From Nitrosospira briensis (lineage in GTDB: Bacteria; Pseudomonadota; Gammaproteobacteria; Burkholderiales; Nitrosomonadaceae), in the NCBI RefSeq assembly GCF_900115125.1, contig NZ_FOVJ01000002.1:529635-593634 (forward strand): a DNA stretch of 64,000 nt, in the 5' to 3' direction. This document shows positions 55,530 through 64,000 of the stretch, piece after piece. Position 1 is the first letter of the stretch, and every line of letters begins with the position of its first letter. Position numbers and translations under genes: made by a program. A model generated the notes under the pieces. The model made no database searches. It worked only from the letters and a program-made list of their open reading frames with translations, and was not told the origin of the DNA.

Positions 55530-55832
55530 ATTTTAAGCTATTGCTTACTTCCGCGCAGGAGGAGGACGACTTGACGCACCTCTGGCTTTTTGAAGTGCGC
55601 AATTCTAGCACAGCGCAAAACTCATTGGAACACGAGAGCGATCAGCGCCAGGCATCCGCCAACGTGCAAGCTTTCAATCTACAGGTTCGTTAGTGCGAAA
55701 TTAAACGGATGATGGATTGCGTTTCACCCTAGCCATCCTACCGAGCATGCAGAAGCATAATTTTAAAATGTTACTGTTCTAGACCCGTTCGCGTGAAACA
55801 AGCTACAATTCAGCATTTTAGCAGCAACACGC
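55530..55832. other. intergenic gap, no gene seen
   Basis: About 300 bases between tRNA-Phe and ribF, divergent. It should hold both promoters. Short frames here overlap the tRNA or have no content. Confidence 0.4.
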
Positions 55833-56843
55833 ATGCGTATTTCCCATGGCGTTCCTGTTCAGGCTGAAGCTCCCGTTGCCCTTACCATAGGCAATTTCGA
55901 TGGGGTGCATCTTGGTCACCAGGCCATGCTCACCCGTTTGAAAGACGCCGGGAATCGGCTCGGCCTTGCTACTTGTGTCATGATTTTCGAGCCGCACCCG
56001 CGAGAGTTTTTTGCACCGGACAAGGCGCCCACCCGGCTCACCAGTTTGCGTGAGAAGCTGGAGTTGCTTGCGGCGGCGGGCGTGGATCGGGTGCAGGTAT
56101 GCCGCTTCAATTTTGATTTCGCCAGGATCAGCGCGGAGGATTTTATTGCCCATATCCTGCGGCAGGGACTTGCGGCCCGCTGGATATTGGTTGGAGACGA
56201 CTTCCGCTTTGGTGCGCGCCGAGCAGGTGATTTTGCCATGCTGAAGGGATTTTCAGAAACATGCGGCTTTGAAGTGGAAGAGATGCCCGGCTACACCGTT
56301 GATGGGGTAAGGGTTTCTAGCACGGCAGTACGCGGGGCTTTGGCTACGGGCGATCTGGACTTCGCAAAGCTTCTGCTGGGGCGGTTCTATAGTATCAGCG
56401 GACGCGTGGTGAATGGGCACAAGCTCGGCAGGAAGATCGGGTTTCCCACCGCCAATATTCAGTTGAAGCACAATCGCGCTCCCCTATCGGGAATCTTTGC
56501 GGTAGAAGTCGATATAGAAAACCATGAAGCGTTGGGGTCCTCGTCACACAAAGCCGTGCACCGGTTGCGGGGAGTCGCCAGCCTGGGTGTGCGTCCCACC
56601 GTGCATGAGGATGGCAAACCGGTGCTGGAAGTCTACCTGTTCGACTTTGACCATGAAATCTATGGTTGCCACTTACGGGTGCATTTTTTGCGCAAACTGC
56701 GGGATGAAGAAAAATATCCCGACCTTGAAACGCTCACGAAGCAGATTGAACGGGACGTGGAAGACGCAAAGGGATATTTTTCGTCCTTGTCATCTACGGT
56801 TTCTGCCGCCATTGAAATAAGCTCGCTGCACAGATCGAGTTGA
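55833..56843 (+). CDS. ribF: bifunctional riboflavin kinase/FAD synthetase RibF
   Basis: 336 residues. The N-terminal nucleotidyltransferase has TIGNFDGVHLGHQAML, and the C-terminal flavokinase has GFPTANIQLK. It makes FMN and FAD from riboflavin. The usual order ribF-ileS-lspA is present, with ileS 24 bases behind. ATG 55833. Confidence 0.95.
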   Translation: MRISHGVPVQAEAPVALTIGNFDGVHLGHQAMLTRLKDAGNRLGLATCVMIFEPHPREFFAPDKAPTRLTSLREKLELLAAAGVDRVQVCRFNFDFARISAEDFIAHILRQGLAARWILVGDDFRFGARRAGDFAMLKGFSETCGFEVEEMPGYTVDGVRVSSTAVRGALATGDLDFAKLLLGRFYSISGRVVNGHKLGRKIGFPTANIQLKHNRAPLSGIFAVEVDIENHEALGSSSHKAVHRLRGVASLGVRPTVHEDGKPVLEVYLFDFDHEIYGCHLRVHFLRKLRDEEKYPDLETLTKQIERDVEDAKGYFSSLSSTVSAAIEISSLHRSS

Positions 56844-56867
56844 TGCTCGCTACATTTTCAATATTCC

Positions 56868-59723
56868 ATGACTGACTATAAAAAAACGCTCAATCTGCCT
56901 GATACGCCTTTTCCCATGCGCGGCGATCTCGCTCGGCGCGAACCTGTCATGCTGAAAGCCTGGCAGGAAAAAAATCTCTATAAAAAAATCCGCGAGGTTT
57001 GCAAGGGGCGCCCCAAATTCGTGCTGCACGACGGACCGCCCTATGCCAATGGCGATATACACATCGGCCATGCGGTCAACAAAATTCTCAAGGACATTAT
57101 TATCAAGTCGAAAACGCTTGCCGGCTTCGATGCGCCATATATACCGGGTTGGGATTGCCACGGACTGCCGATCGAGCATCAGATTGAAAAAAAACACGGT
57201 AAGAATCTGCCTGGGGATAAGGTGCGCGAGCTGTGCCGTACTTTTGCGCAGCAGCAGGTGGCGCGGCAGAAAGCCGATTTTATCCGGCTCGGGGTGCTGG
57301 GTGATTGGGACAATCCCTATCTCACCATGAATTACAAGACCGAGGCGGACATTATTCGCGCACTTGGAAAGATCCATAGAAGCGGCTACCTCTACCAGGG
57401 GCAAAAACCCGTCAACTGGTGCATGGACTGCGGCTCTGCGCTGGCTGAAGCGGAAGTGGAATATGAGGACAAGACTTCATCGGCCATAGATGTGAAATTC
57501 AAGGTAGTAGATACGGATGCACTGGTGAGGGATATTTTAAAGCCGGTGAATGGTTCCGCCCCGGCCGATTTGTCTGGCAAGCCTGTGTATGTCGTTATCT
57601 GGACGACTACACCTTGGACCCTTCCCGCAAACCAGGCTGTGAGCGTGAACCCCGACGAAAGTTATGTTGTGGTAGATCTCGGAGGTGATTGTTTACTTCT
57701 GGCTGAAGCATTGATGGAAAGTGCCTTGGAGCGCTATGGTATCAACAGGGCTGATATCAGTCTTGCGGGGCAGTGTAGCGGGAGTGCGCTTGAAAATGTT
57801 GTGCTACAGCATCCCTTCTACCAGCGGCGGGTGCCGATTATTGTGGGAGACCATGTCACCATGGAAGCGGGAACCGGTGCTGTGCATACCGCTCCGGCAC
57901 ACGGCGTCGACGACTACATCGTCGGTCAGAAATATGGCTTGCCGGTAGAAAATCCCGTTGGCGGGGATGGCCGGTTTTTTGACCACATACCGCTTGTCGG
58001 AGGTCTTTCGGTCTGGAAAGCCAACGATATCGTTATTCAGGAACTGGAAAAGAACGGCCTCCTGCTGAAGGCCGAGAAGCTTCAGCACAGCTACCCGCAC
58101 TGCTGGCGGCATGGAACACCAATCATCTTCCGGGCGACGCCGCAGTGGTTTATCGCCATGGATAGGCATATAAACAATAAAGCGCCGTCTGATGCAACTA
58201 ATGCTCATACGCCAGCCCACGGCCCGGATACTTTACGGGAGCGAGCTGATTCTGCAGTAAGGAGCACCGAGTTTTTTCCAAGCTGGGGCCGTGCTCGTCT
58301 GGAAGCAATGGTGAGAAACCGGCCCGACTGGTGCGTCTCGCGCCAGCGTAATTGGGGCGTGCCAATGTCGCTCTTTGTAAATAAGGAAACCCATGAACTG
58401 CATCCCCGCACGGATGAGTTGCTGGAGCAGGTAGCGCAGCGTGTGGAGCAAGACGGCATCGAGGCATGGTTTAGCCTGGACGCCGCGGAACTGCTGGGTG
58501 ACGAGGCGCAGCAATATATAAAGCTCATGGATACGCTGGATGTGTGGTTCGAGTCCGGTACGACACACGATTCGATACTCAAACACGATGCTCAGCTCGG
58601 CTACCCGGCGGATCTTTATCTGGAGGGCTCGGACCAGCACCGGGGATGGTTTCAGTCCTCGCTCCTGACCGGTTGCGCGATTGATGGCCGCGCCCCTTAT
58701 GAAGCATTGCTCACTCATGGTTTCGTGGTGGATGGCTCCGGTCACAAGATGAGCAAATCCAAGGGTAATGTCATCGCGCCGCAGAAGGTGATGGATACCT
58801 CCGGGGCTGATATCCTGCGGCTGTGGGTGGCTTCTACCGACTATTCCGGCGAGTTATCCATTTCGGATGAAATTCTGAAGCGGGTGGTGGAGAGTTATCG
58901 GCGCATACGCAATACGCTGCGTTTCTTACTTGCAAATCTGGCTGATTTCGATCCTGTCCGGGATGCCGTGGCGGTGGATGAATGGCTCGAGATCGACCGC
59001 TATATGCTGGCGTTCACCCGAAAACTCCAGGACGAGTTGACGGAGAATTATCGGCATTACGATTTTCATCTGATCGTACATCGTCTGCATAACTTCTGTT
59101 CTGAGGATTTAGGCGGTTTCTATCTGGACGTTCTCAAGGATCGGCTTTATACCGCAGCCGCCAAGGGTGCCCCACGTCGCTCCGCGCAAAGTGTTCTGTA
59201 CCACATTGCCCACTGTCTGGTGCGCCTGTTTGCGCCTATCCTTAGCTTCACCGCTGAGGAAGTATGGCAGCATCTGACGGGCGGCACTCAGGATAGCGTA
59301 CTGTTGCATACCTGGCACCAGCTACCCCCGCAGCCGGACGAGGAGGAGTTGATGCAGCGCTGGACCCGGATCCGGGAGCTGCGCTCGCGAGTACAAGGAC
59401 GGCTGGAAGATTCCCGTGGCCGGGGGGAAATAGGTTCTTCGCTTGCTGCGGCGGTTGAGATTCATGTTAGCGGGGCGGATTTTTTGCTATTGGAGTCATT
59501 GGGCGATGATCTCCGACTGGTGCTCGTCACCTCCGCCGCCCATGTCGTGCGATCCGAAACTCCCGAGAAAGATGGGATTTACGTAACCCCAAGCGTATAT
59601 CGGAAATGTGAACGCTGTTGGCATTATCGGGAGGATGTGGGAATCGATACCGGTCATCCAACGATCTGCGGCCGCTGTGTTTCCAATCTCTATGGCTCAG
59701 GCGAGGCGCGGCGATATGCTTAG
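56868..59723 (+). CDS. ileS: isoleucyl-tRNA synthetase
   Basis: 951 residues. HIGH appears as GDIHIGHAV near residue 66, and KMSKS as [10 protein letters not shown] near 627. The editing domain lies between, and a C-terminal zinc ribbon has [12 protein letters not shown] and [10 protein letters not shown], so it is of the bacterial type. It joins Ile to tRNA-Ile. Confidence 0.97.
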   Translation: MTDYKKTLNLPDTPFPMRGDLARREPVMLKAWQEKNLYKKIREVCKGRPKFVLHDGPPYANGDIHIGHAVNKILKDIIIKSKTLAGFDAPYIPGWDCHGLPIEHQIEKKHGKNLPGDKVRELCRTFAQQQVARQKADFIRLGVLGDWDNPYLTMNYKTEADIIRALGKIHRSGYLYQGQKPVNWCMDCGSALAEAEVEYEDKTSSAIDVKFKVVDTDALVRDILKPVNGSAPADLSGKPVYVVIWTTTPWTLPANQAVSVNPDESYVVVDLGGDCLLLAEALMESALERYGINRADISLAGQCSGSALENVVLQHPFYQRRVPIIVGDHVTMEAGTGAVHTAPAHGVDDYIVGQKYGLPVENPVGGDGRFFDHIPLVGGLSVWKANDIVIQELEKNGLLLKAEKLQHSYPHCWRHGTPIIFRATPQWFIAMDRHINNKAPSDATNAHTPAHGPDTLRERADSAVRSTEFFPSWGRARLEAMVRNRPDWCVSRQRNWGVPMSLFVNKETHELHPRTDELLEQVAQRVEQDGIEAWFSLDAAELLGDEAQQYIKLMDTLDVWFESGTTHDSILKHDAQLGYPADLYLEGSDQHRGWFQSSLLTGCAIDGRAPYEALLTHGFVVDGSGHKMSKSKGNVIAPQKVMDTSGADILRLWVASTDYSGELSISDEILKRVVESYRRIRNTLRFLLANLADFDPVRDAVAVDEWLEIDRYMLAFTRKLQDELTENYRHYDFHLIVHRLHNFCSEDLGGFYLDVLKDRLYTAAAKGAPRRSAQSVLYHIAHCLVRLFAPILSFTAEEVWQHLTGGTQDSVLLHTWHQLPPQPDEEELMQRWTRIRELRSRVQGRLEDSRGRGEIGSSLAAAVEIHVSGADFLLLESLGDDLRLVLVTSAAHVVRSETPEKDGIYVTPSVYRKCERCWHYREDVGIDTGHPTICGRCVSNLYGSGEARRYA

Positions 59724-59747
59724 TGTGCTTCACATGACTAGGGAAGG

Positions 59748-60236
59748 ATGGCATACGATGGCGCGCCGCATACGATGAAGCTGCAGATCAGCCTGGCTGT
59801 GGCGCTGGTTGTACTAGTGCTGGATTTCGCAAGCAAACGTTGGGTAGAAGGAGCGTTATTTGATGGGCAGCAGATACCGCTGACAGGATTTTTCAACCTG
59901 GTTCTGACCTACAACGCGGGTGCGGCGTTCAGCTTTCTGAGTGATGCTGGCGGATGGCAGCGCTGGTTTTTCAGCTTGATTGCTGTTGGCGCTTCGATAC
60001 TGATCGTTTATCTGCTCCGGAAGCATGCAGCCGACAGGCTGTTCTGTTTGGCGCTTAGCCTGATACTTGGCGGGGCGCTGGGTAATCTGTGGGACCGCAT
60101 AACCTTGGGCCGTGTGGTTGATTTTCTGGATTTCCACGCAGCGGGTTACCACTGGCCCGCATTTAACGTGGCGGATTCCGCAATTTTCCTCGGGGCAATG
60201 CTGATGATAATCGATAGCTTCCGGAGAAAGGAGTAG
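59748..60236 (+). CDS. lspA: lipoprotein signal peptidase LspA
   Basis: 162 residues, with four membrane segments. The two catalytic Asp lie in VVDFLDFHAAG and NVADSAIFLG. It cleaves prolipoproteins after lipid attachment. ATG 59748 has AGGGAAGG directly before it; ATG 59775 is an alternative giving 153 residues and the conserved N terminus LQISLAVALVVLVLDFASK. It follows ileS. Confidence 0.95.
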   Translation: MAYDGAPHTMKLQISLAVALVVLVLDFASKRWVEGALFDGQQIPLTGFFNLVLTYNAGAAFSFLSDAGGWQRWFFSLIAVGASILIVYLLRKHAADRLFCLALSLILGGALGNLWDRITLGRVVDFLDFHAAGYHWPAFNVADSAIFLGAMLMIIDSFRRKE

Positions 60237-60293
60237 GAACAGGAATAGGAATAGGCGATGTTTAGCCAGCCAGGGAATCTACGGCCCCGGATT

Positions 60294-60854
60294 CTATACT
60301 GAATGGCGGTTTTTGCCCTGTTGCCACATTACATCTCCTACGCCTGCATGGCGGTTCAGGACACGGCATAGTACGAACAAAAAATCGGACAGGCGGTTGA
60401 GGTACTCAACGTGGGACGGCATCGCTGGTTCGATTCTGTAGAGCCTGACGACGCACCGCTCGGCGCGCCGGGAGACCGCGCGTGCCACATGGCAAAGCGA
60501 GGCTGCCCGGGTCCCGCCGGGAAGTATGAATTCCTTTAGTGCAGCCAGGGAGATATTGTAGTCATCGAGTTGCTCTTCCAAGCGGCTGACTTGCGCTTCG
60601 CTCATACTGGCACGCCCGGGAATACTCAGGTCGCCACCAAGATCGAACAGGTCGTGCTGGATATCTTCCAGTTTGGTGCGCACTTCCTCTGAAGGCTTTT
60701 CTGCGATCAGAACACCGATAAAACTGTTCAATTCGTCTACGGTACCGATAGCTTCTATACGCAAGCTGTCCTTGACGGATCGGGTTCCGTCACCCAGCCC
60801 GGTTGTTCCATCATCACCGGTACGGGTGTAGATCTTTGTCAGGCGCTTTGCCAT
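60294..60854 (-). CDS. PduO-type cob(I)alamin adenosyltransferase
   Basis: 186 residues. The N terminus RLTKIYTRTGDDGTTGLGDG is the ATP-binding loop of PduO-type enzymes, and RRAERCVVRL is the second motif. It makes adenosylcobalamin. It stands alone. With MetE also present, methionine synthesis does not depend on B12, so the cofactor is used elsewhere. Confidence 0.94.
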   Translation of the reverse strand: MAKRLTKIYTRTGDDGTTGLGDGTRSVKDSLRIEAIGTVDELNSFIGVLIAEKPSEEVRTKLEDIQHDLFDLGGDLSIPGRASMSEAQVSRLEEQLDDYNISLAALKEFILPGGTRAASLCHVARAVSRRAERCVVRLYRIEPAMPSHVEYLNRLSDFLFVLCRVLNRHAGVGDVMWQQGKNRHSV

Positions 60855-60930
60855 GTCATCCGTTGCCGATCACCTGGTTGTTGGTTTGACCATTAAGGTA
60901 CAACGTCTAATGGCTGGTGCGAAAGGCTAC

Positions 60931-62463
60931 TCAGCTTTCCTGTTTGGGCTTGGCGGGGGATCGTGGCATGAATAGCGCAGCCAACGGTTTACTCTGCTGT
61001 TTGTGGCGGGAATGATCAGCTTTTGATGATGCTTCAGAACCCGCCGTCGTGTCGCCGGGACGCTTTATTGAAGACGCGCCAGGTATGTAGGGCTGAGAGA
61101 ACAAAGGATCTTCAGGGGTTTTGGAGCTTCTTTTATGCACCCCCGTGTACTCCCTTGAACTCTTCGCATCCTTACGGCCCTCCTTGAGGTGAGAGGCGGA
61201 ATGCGCCTCATCCGGGCGCCTGGGACGGGGTTCAAATAGTTTCTTTTGCTCATGCTGCAGGGACTTGTGGCGGCTGGACTTCGCACGTGTACCTTCGGTT
61301 TCTGCCGAGTGATGCTGCGCGTCCGTTTCGAATCCAGCTATTGTCTGGGAAGCCAGCCTGAATTTGAGGAGCTGTTCAATGCCTTTGAGTAATTCCTTCT
61401 CGTCCTCGCATACCAGTGAAATTGCATCGCCTTTGGTACCGGCGCGGCCGGTACGCCCAATTCGGTGGATGTAATCCTCAGGGGTAGTAGGCAATTCGAA
61501 ATTGACCACGTGGGGGAGGTCCTCTATATCCAGTCCCCTGGCAGCAACGTCGGTCGCAACCAGTACGCGAACAATCCCTTGCTTGAATTCTGCCAGCGCC
61601 TGGGTACGTTGGGGCTGACTCTTGTCTCCATGAATTGCTGTTGCGGTGACGCCATCCCGTTCCAGCTGCTCGGCAAGACGGCTGGCACCGTGCTTGGTGC
61701 GGACAAATACCAGAACCTGCCTCAGATCCTCCGATTTGATGAGATGTGTCAGCAACTCCCGCTTGCGGTCCCGCACTACAGGGTGTACTACATGCGTTAT
61801 CAGCTCGGCAATGGAATTTCGTTTTGCCACTTCGATCAATACCGGATCTCGCAGAAGCTTGTTTGCAAGTTTCTTGATTTCCTCGGAGAACGTCGCGGAA
61901 AACATCAGGCTTTGCCGCTGCTGCGGCAGCAACGCGAGGATACGCTTGATGTCGGGGAGGAAGCCCATATCCAGCATGCGATCAGCTTCATCCAGTACCA
62001 GAATCTCTACCTTGGACAGGTGCATGGTTTTTTGCTGGATATGATCGAGCAGGCGTCCGGGGGTTGCGACGAGGATTTCCACGCCCGCCCGCAAGTCCCT
62101 GGTCTGCGGCGTCATATCCATTCCCCCATAAACAGCAGCGCATCTGAGGGGCAGATATTTGCCATAAGTTTTTACACTTTCATACACCTGAATTGCGAGT
62201 TCGCGCGTCGGCACGAGGATTAACGCGCGAATCGGGTGTTTGGCAGGGGAAGCGCTGGCGTTGGCACCGGGTTGAAGCCGACTCAGCATTGGCAATGTAA
62301 AGCCGGCGGTCTTCCCCGTGCCGGTCTGTGCCCCTCCCATAATATCTTTGCCTTCAAGTATGGGTGGTATGGCCTGAGCCTGAATGGGGGTGGGTTCGGT
62401 GTAGCCTTGGTCTGTTATGGCGCGGAGAATTTCGGGTGACAGGTTGAGTTGGGCGAACGACAT
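60931..62463 (-). CDS. rhlE: DEAD-box RNA helicase, RhlE-like
   Basis: 510 residues from ATG 62463. Motifs in order: Q motif [37 protein letters not shown], and [14 protein letters not shown]. The last ~140 residues are basic and low-complexity, as in RhlE proteins, and probably bind RNA. It remodels RNA structures in ribosome assembly or decay. The frame is open to 62487; no good ribosome site is seen for either start. Confidence 0.93.
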   Translation of the reverse strand: MSFAQLNLSPEILRAITDQGYTEPTPIQAQAIPPILEGKDIMGGAQTGTGKTAGFTLPMLSRLQPGANASASPAKHPIRALILVPTRELAIQVYESVKTYGKYLPLRCAAVYGGMDMTPQTRDLRAGVEILVATPGRLLDHIQQKTMHLSKVEILVLDEADRMLDMGFLPDIKRILALLPQQRQSLMFSATFSEEIKKLANKLLRDPVLIEVAKRNSIAELITHVVHPVVRDRKRELLTHLIKSEDLRQVLVFVRTKHGASRLAEQLERDGVTATAIHGDKSQPQRTQALAEFKQGIVRVLVATDVAARGLDIEDLPHVVNFELPTTPEDYIHRIGRTGRAGTKGDAISLVCEDEKELLKGIEQLLKFRLASQTIAGFETDAQHHSAETEGTRAKSSRHKSLQHEQKKLFEPRPRRPDEAHSASHLKEGRKDAKSSREYTGVHKRSSKTPEDPLFSQPYIPGASSIKRPGDTTAGSEASSKADHSRHKQQSKPLAALFMPRSPAKPKQES

Positions 62464-62640
62464 AGTTATTGCTTCTTGACCATCCAACAGTGATGGTTGG
62501 GATTGGCCTGTGCGAAGCTGGTCATGGAAGAGAGGATTATGAATAACAGGTTGTGAGCAATAAAGGGTTGTAAAAACGAAAAAAAAGTAATAATAATTTT
62601 ACGATGACTTTTTAGACTTGTAACAATTTAAAAGATTCAA

Positions 62641-63423
62641 CTAATCGTTTCTCGCGCCTTGGTGAACATTTTTCGGTTTATCTGCTTTAAACCACTCGCT
62701 GCCTCTTTTAAAGGCGTTCAGTAAGACGGGCGCGCCGCCTATAGCGACAGCATCGACCAGGCAATACCAGGCGGCTACGCCGCTTGGCGGGTTTCCCTGG
62801 GACAGCCCCATAACCGGCTCTATCGTTGCCCATTTCCACGTTCCCGCAGCGGTGCCGATCAGCTCCAGCCATGTGGTGATGAAAAAGGCGGCGAGATAGA
62901 CCATGGGCGAGCGGCCTCTTAGCAGGTAGATCAAAAAGACGCAATACAGGAGTGCGCCAACCTGGTCGCCCTGCGCCGGGTAACCGCTGATTCCCCAGAT
63001 TGACCAGACGCCACATGTCACGGCCACCAGTAGCGCTATCTTGCGTGCATGCGTCAAGAAGAGACCGGAACGAGCGAGTGCAACCGCCGTTAAATAGACC
63101 ATGCCGTGGCCAGGCGGCACATAAGCCGGGACATTACCGAATCGATAGGTGTAGCCACCCATGTAAATTGACGCAAAGTGCTCACCGAGCGTAGCAAACG
63201 CAACTGCGATGATGACCTGCATCCGTACTTCTTTATTCTCCCCCCAGAGCAGCAGGAATAAAAATGTCCAGGCAATGAGGCCCATGAAGTTTTGTTGCTC
63301 CATGCTGCCACTGGCATCCATATTCAAGCTGATAGCGACGCACAGGAACGTGAGCGCTGCTATGAAATAGTCGCGTATTCGATGGGAATAGACAGTATCG
63401 GGTTGGGGAAAATTACGCAGCAT
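62641..63423 (-). CDS. integral membrane hypothetical protein
   Basis: 260 residues with about seven or eight hydrophobic helices. YVPPGHGMVYLTAVALARS and WLELIGTAAGTWKWATIEPVMG are distinctive. I cannot name a family with certainty. It is between rhlE and the cytochrome gene and is probably monocistronic. Confidence 0.75.
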   Translation of the reverse strand: MLRNFPQPDTVYSHRIRDYFIAALTFLCVAISLNMDASGSMEQQNFMGLIAWTFLFLLLWGENKEVRMQVIIAVAFATLGEHFASIYMGGYTYRFGNVPAYVPPGHGMVYLTAVALARSGLFLTHARKIALLVAVTCGVWSIWGISGYPAQGDQVGALLYCVFLIYLLRGRSPMVYLAAFFITTWLELIGTAAGTWKWATIEPVMGLSQGNPPSGVAAWYCLVDAVAIGGAPVLLNAFKRGSEWFKADKPKNVHQGARND

Positions 63424-63601
63424 TCGTTGCTATACTCGGAACATCTTTATTTATGAAGCTACTTCAGTCAAAGGCCCAGATCGTGCTGACTGCCTGAGGT
63501 GAGGAGCGGAAAGCCATGCACCAGATATTGGTGCTTGGGCAGTTTCTTCTTGTTTCGGTCCTTAGACCGGTCGAACCTCTCAGCCGTTGCCATTATAAGT
63601 T
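63424..63601. other. intergenic stretch upstream of the membrane protein
   Basis: Contains a short CGGTC-CTTA-GACCG hairpin near 63558-63571 and probably the promoter of the membrane protein gene. No gene seen. Confidence 0.35.
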
Positions 63602-63603
63602 AA

Positions 63604-63641
63604 AACCGCTGTTCCTCACGCGAGCACGAGAAACAGCGGCT
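63604..63641 (-). terminator. intrinsic terminator of the cytochrome gene
   Basis: On the minus strand CCGCTGTT pairs with AACAGCGG over an 18-base loop and is followed by TTTTAACTT. It lies about 60 bases behind the stop. Confidence 0.7.
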
Positions 63642-63697
63642 TCAGTAAAAACGAGAAAGTCTGCTAATGGATATTGCAGCCTGAGGAAGGAATCGGA

Positions 63698-64000
63698 TTA
63701 CTCCTCCTCCTCGTCTTCGTCTTCGTCCTCATCTTCATTCTTGGTTTCGGATTTGAGCACCATCTTGCCCTGCTTGATGCTCTCGTTGAGGTCTGTCTCC
63801 GGGGCTTCCTTGTGCACCAGGTTCTGGTGGCAGTCGATGCAGGTGGCCCCTTCGGTCTCCATCTTCTTGTGCGCGGCCTTGGCGTCCGCTCCCGGCGGCT
63901 GCGGATTCTTGTGGCATTCGCGGCAGGTGCGGCTGTCCCACTTCTTCAGGTTCATGCGCGCATCGTGCGCCATGATGAGCCTGCGCTCGTTGAATTTCTC
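63698..64000 (-). CDS. cycB: NapC/NirT-family multihaem cytochrome c, C-terminal part (partial)
   Basis: The frame stays open to the window edge (upstream codons read EKFNERRLI), so only the last ~100 residues are seen. Two haem motifs are present: CRECH and CIDCH. The spacing and KFNERRLIMAHDAR match the membrane-bound quinol-linked NapC/NirT family, in ammonia oxidisers the cytochrome cM552 that passes hydroxylamine electrons to ubiquinone. The gene name is inferred from that. The last 14 residues are almost all Glu/Asp. If correct, cycA and hao should lie beyond the edge. Confidence 0.75.
   Translation of the reverse strand, partial: EKFNERRLIMAHDARMNLKKWDSRTCRECHKNPQPPGADAKAAHKKMETEGATCIDCHQNLVHKEAPETDLNESIKQGKMVLKSETKNEDEDEDEDEEEE

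Overview
The window looks like a chromosomal segment of an ammonia-oxidising betaproteobacterium of the Nitrosospira/Nitrosomonas type. This is inferred from the gene set: a NapC/NirT-type multihaem cytochrome at the right edge (the family that accompanies the hao cluster), a cytochrome c4, a hopanoid RND transporter at the left edge, and a CADD-like gene of the kind proposed for p-aminobenzoate synthesis in Nitrosomonas europaea. No database comparison was possible. Both edge genes are cut by the window.

Layout. 1-4.3 kb: truncated hpnN, a small exported protein and a Tat-exported SDR enzyme. 4.6-8.15 kb: an AT-richer accessory island with a decayed IS3-family fragment and a tight PP2C phosphatase - Ser/Thr kinase - Ser/Thr kinase operon with ATGA overlaps. 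8.4-11.3 kb: ubiquinone genes ubiC-ubiA-ubiD. 11.4-14.7 kb: phosphopantetheinyl transferase, an orphan FecCD permease, a HAD phosphatase and hda. 14.8-19.3 kb: purM, purN, a DUF3108 protein, an RsmB-like methyltransferase and a PLD-type nuclease. 19.6-28.8 kb: small membrane/exported proteins, gloA, rubredoxin, thiD-thiE-hemL, cytochrome c4, a SPOR protein and map-glnD. 29-32.4 kb: divergent metE/metR with a MetR-type operator. 32.5-37.7 kb: a CADD-like gene, a YqaA-like gene and the hemA-prfA-prmC-grxD series.

37.9-46.2 kb is accessory. It holds a 1,670-residue protein with a MACPF signature, a Nudix hydrolase, an SRPBCC protein, and an intact DUF3644 (HEPN-like) gene whose start overlaps the stop of a decayed type I restriction-modification locus (fragments of hsdM and hsdS).

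46.24-55.45 kb is an integrated element of about 9.2 kb inserted at the 3' end of tRNA-Phe(GAA). It has a P4-type integrase, an AlpA-like regulator, a CHC2-type primase zinc finger, a RepA-like helicase, a dense iteron array that looks like a replication origin, an S49 capsid-type protease and several small unknown genes, all on the minus strand. It resembles a phage satellite rather than a full prophage.

55.8-64 kb is housekeeping again: ribF-ileS-lspA, a cobalamin adenosyltransferase, a RhlE-like DEAD-box helicase, an unknown membrane protein and the C-terminal part of a cytochrome c. The best candidates for something new are the PP2C/kinase/kinase triad with a cold-shock-like domain fused to one kinase, the giant MACPF protein, the DUF3644 survivor of the dead RM locus, and the satellite's iteron origin.
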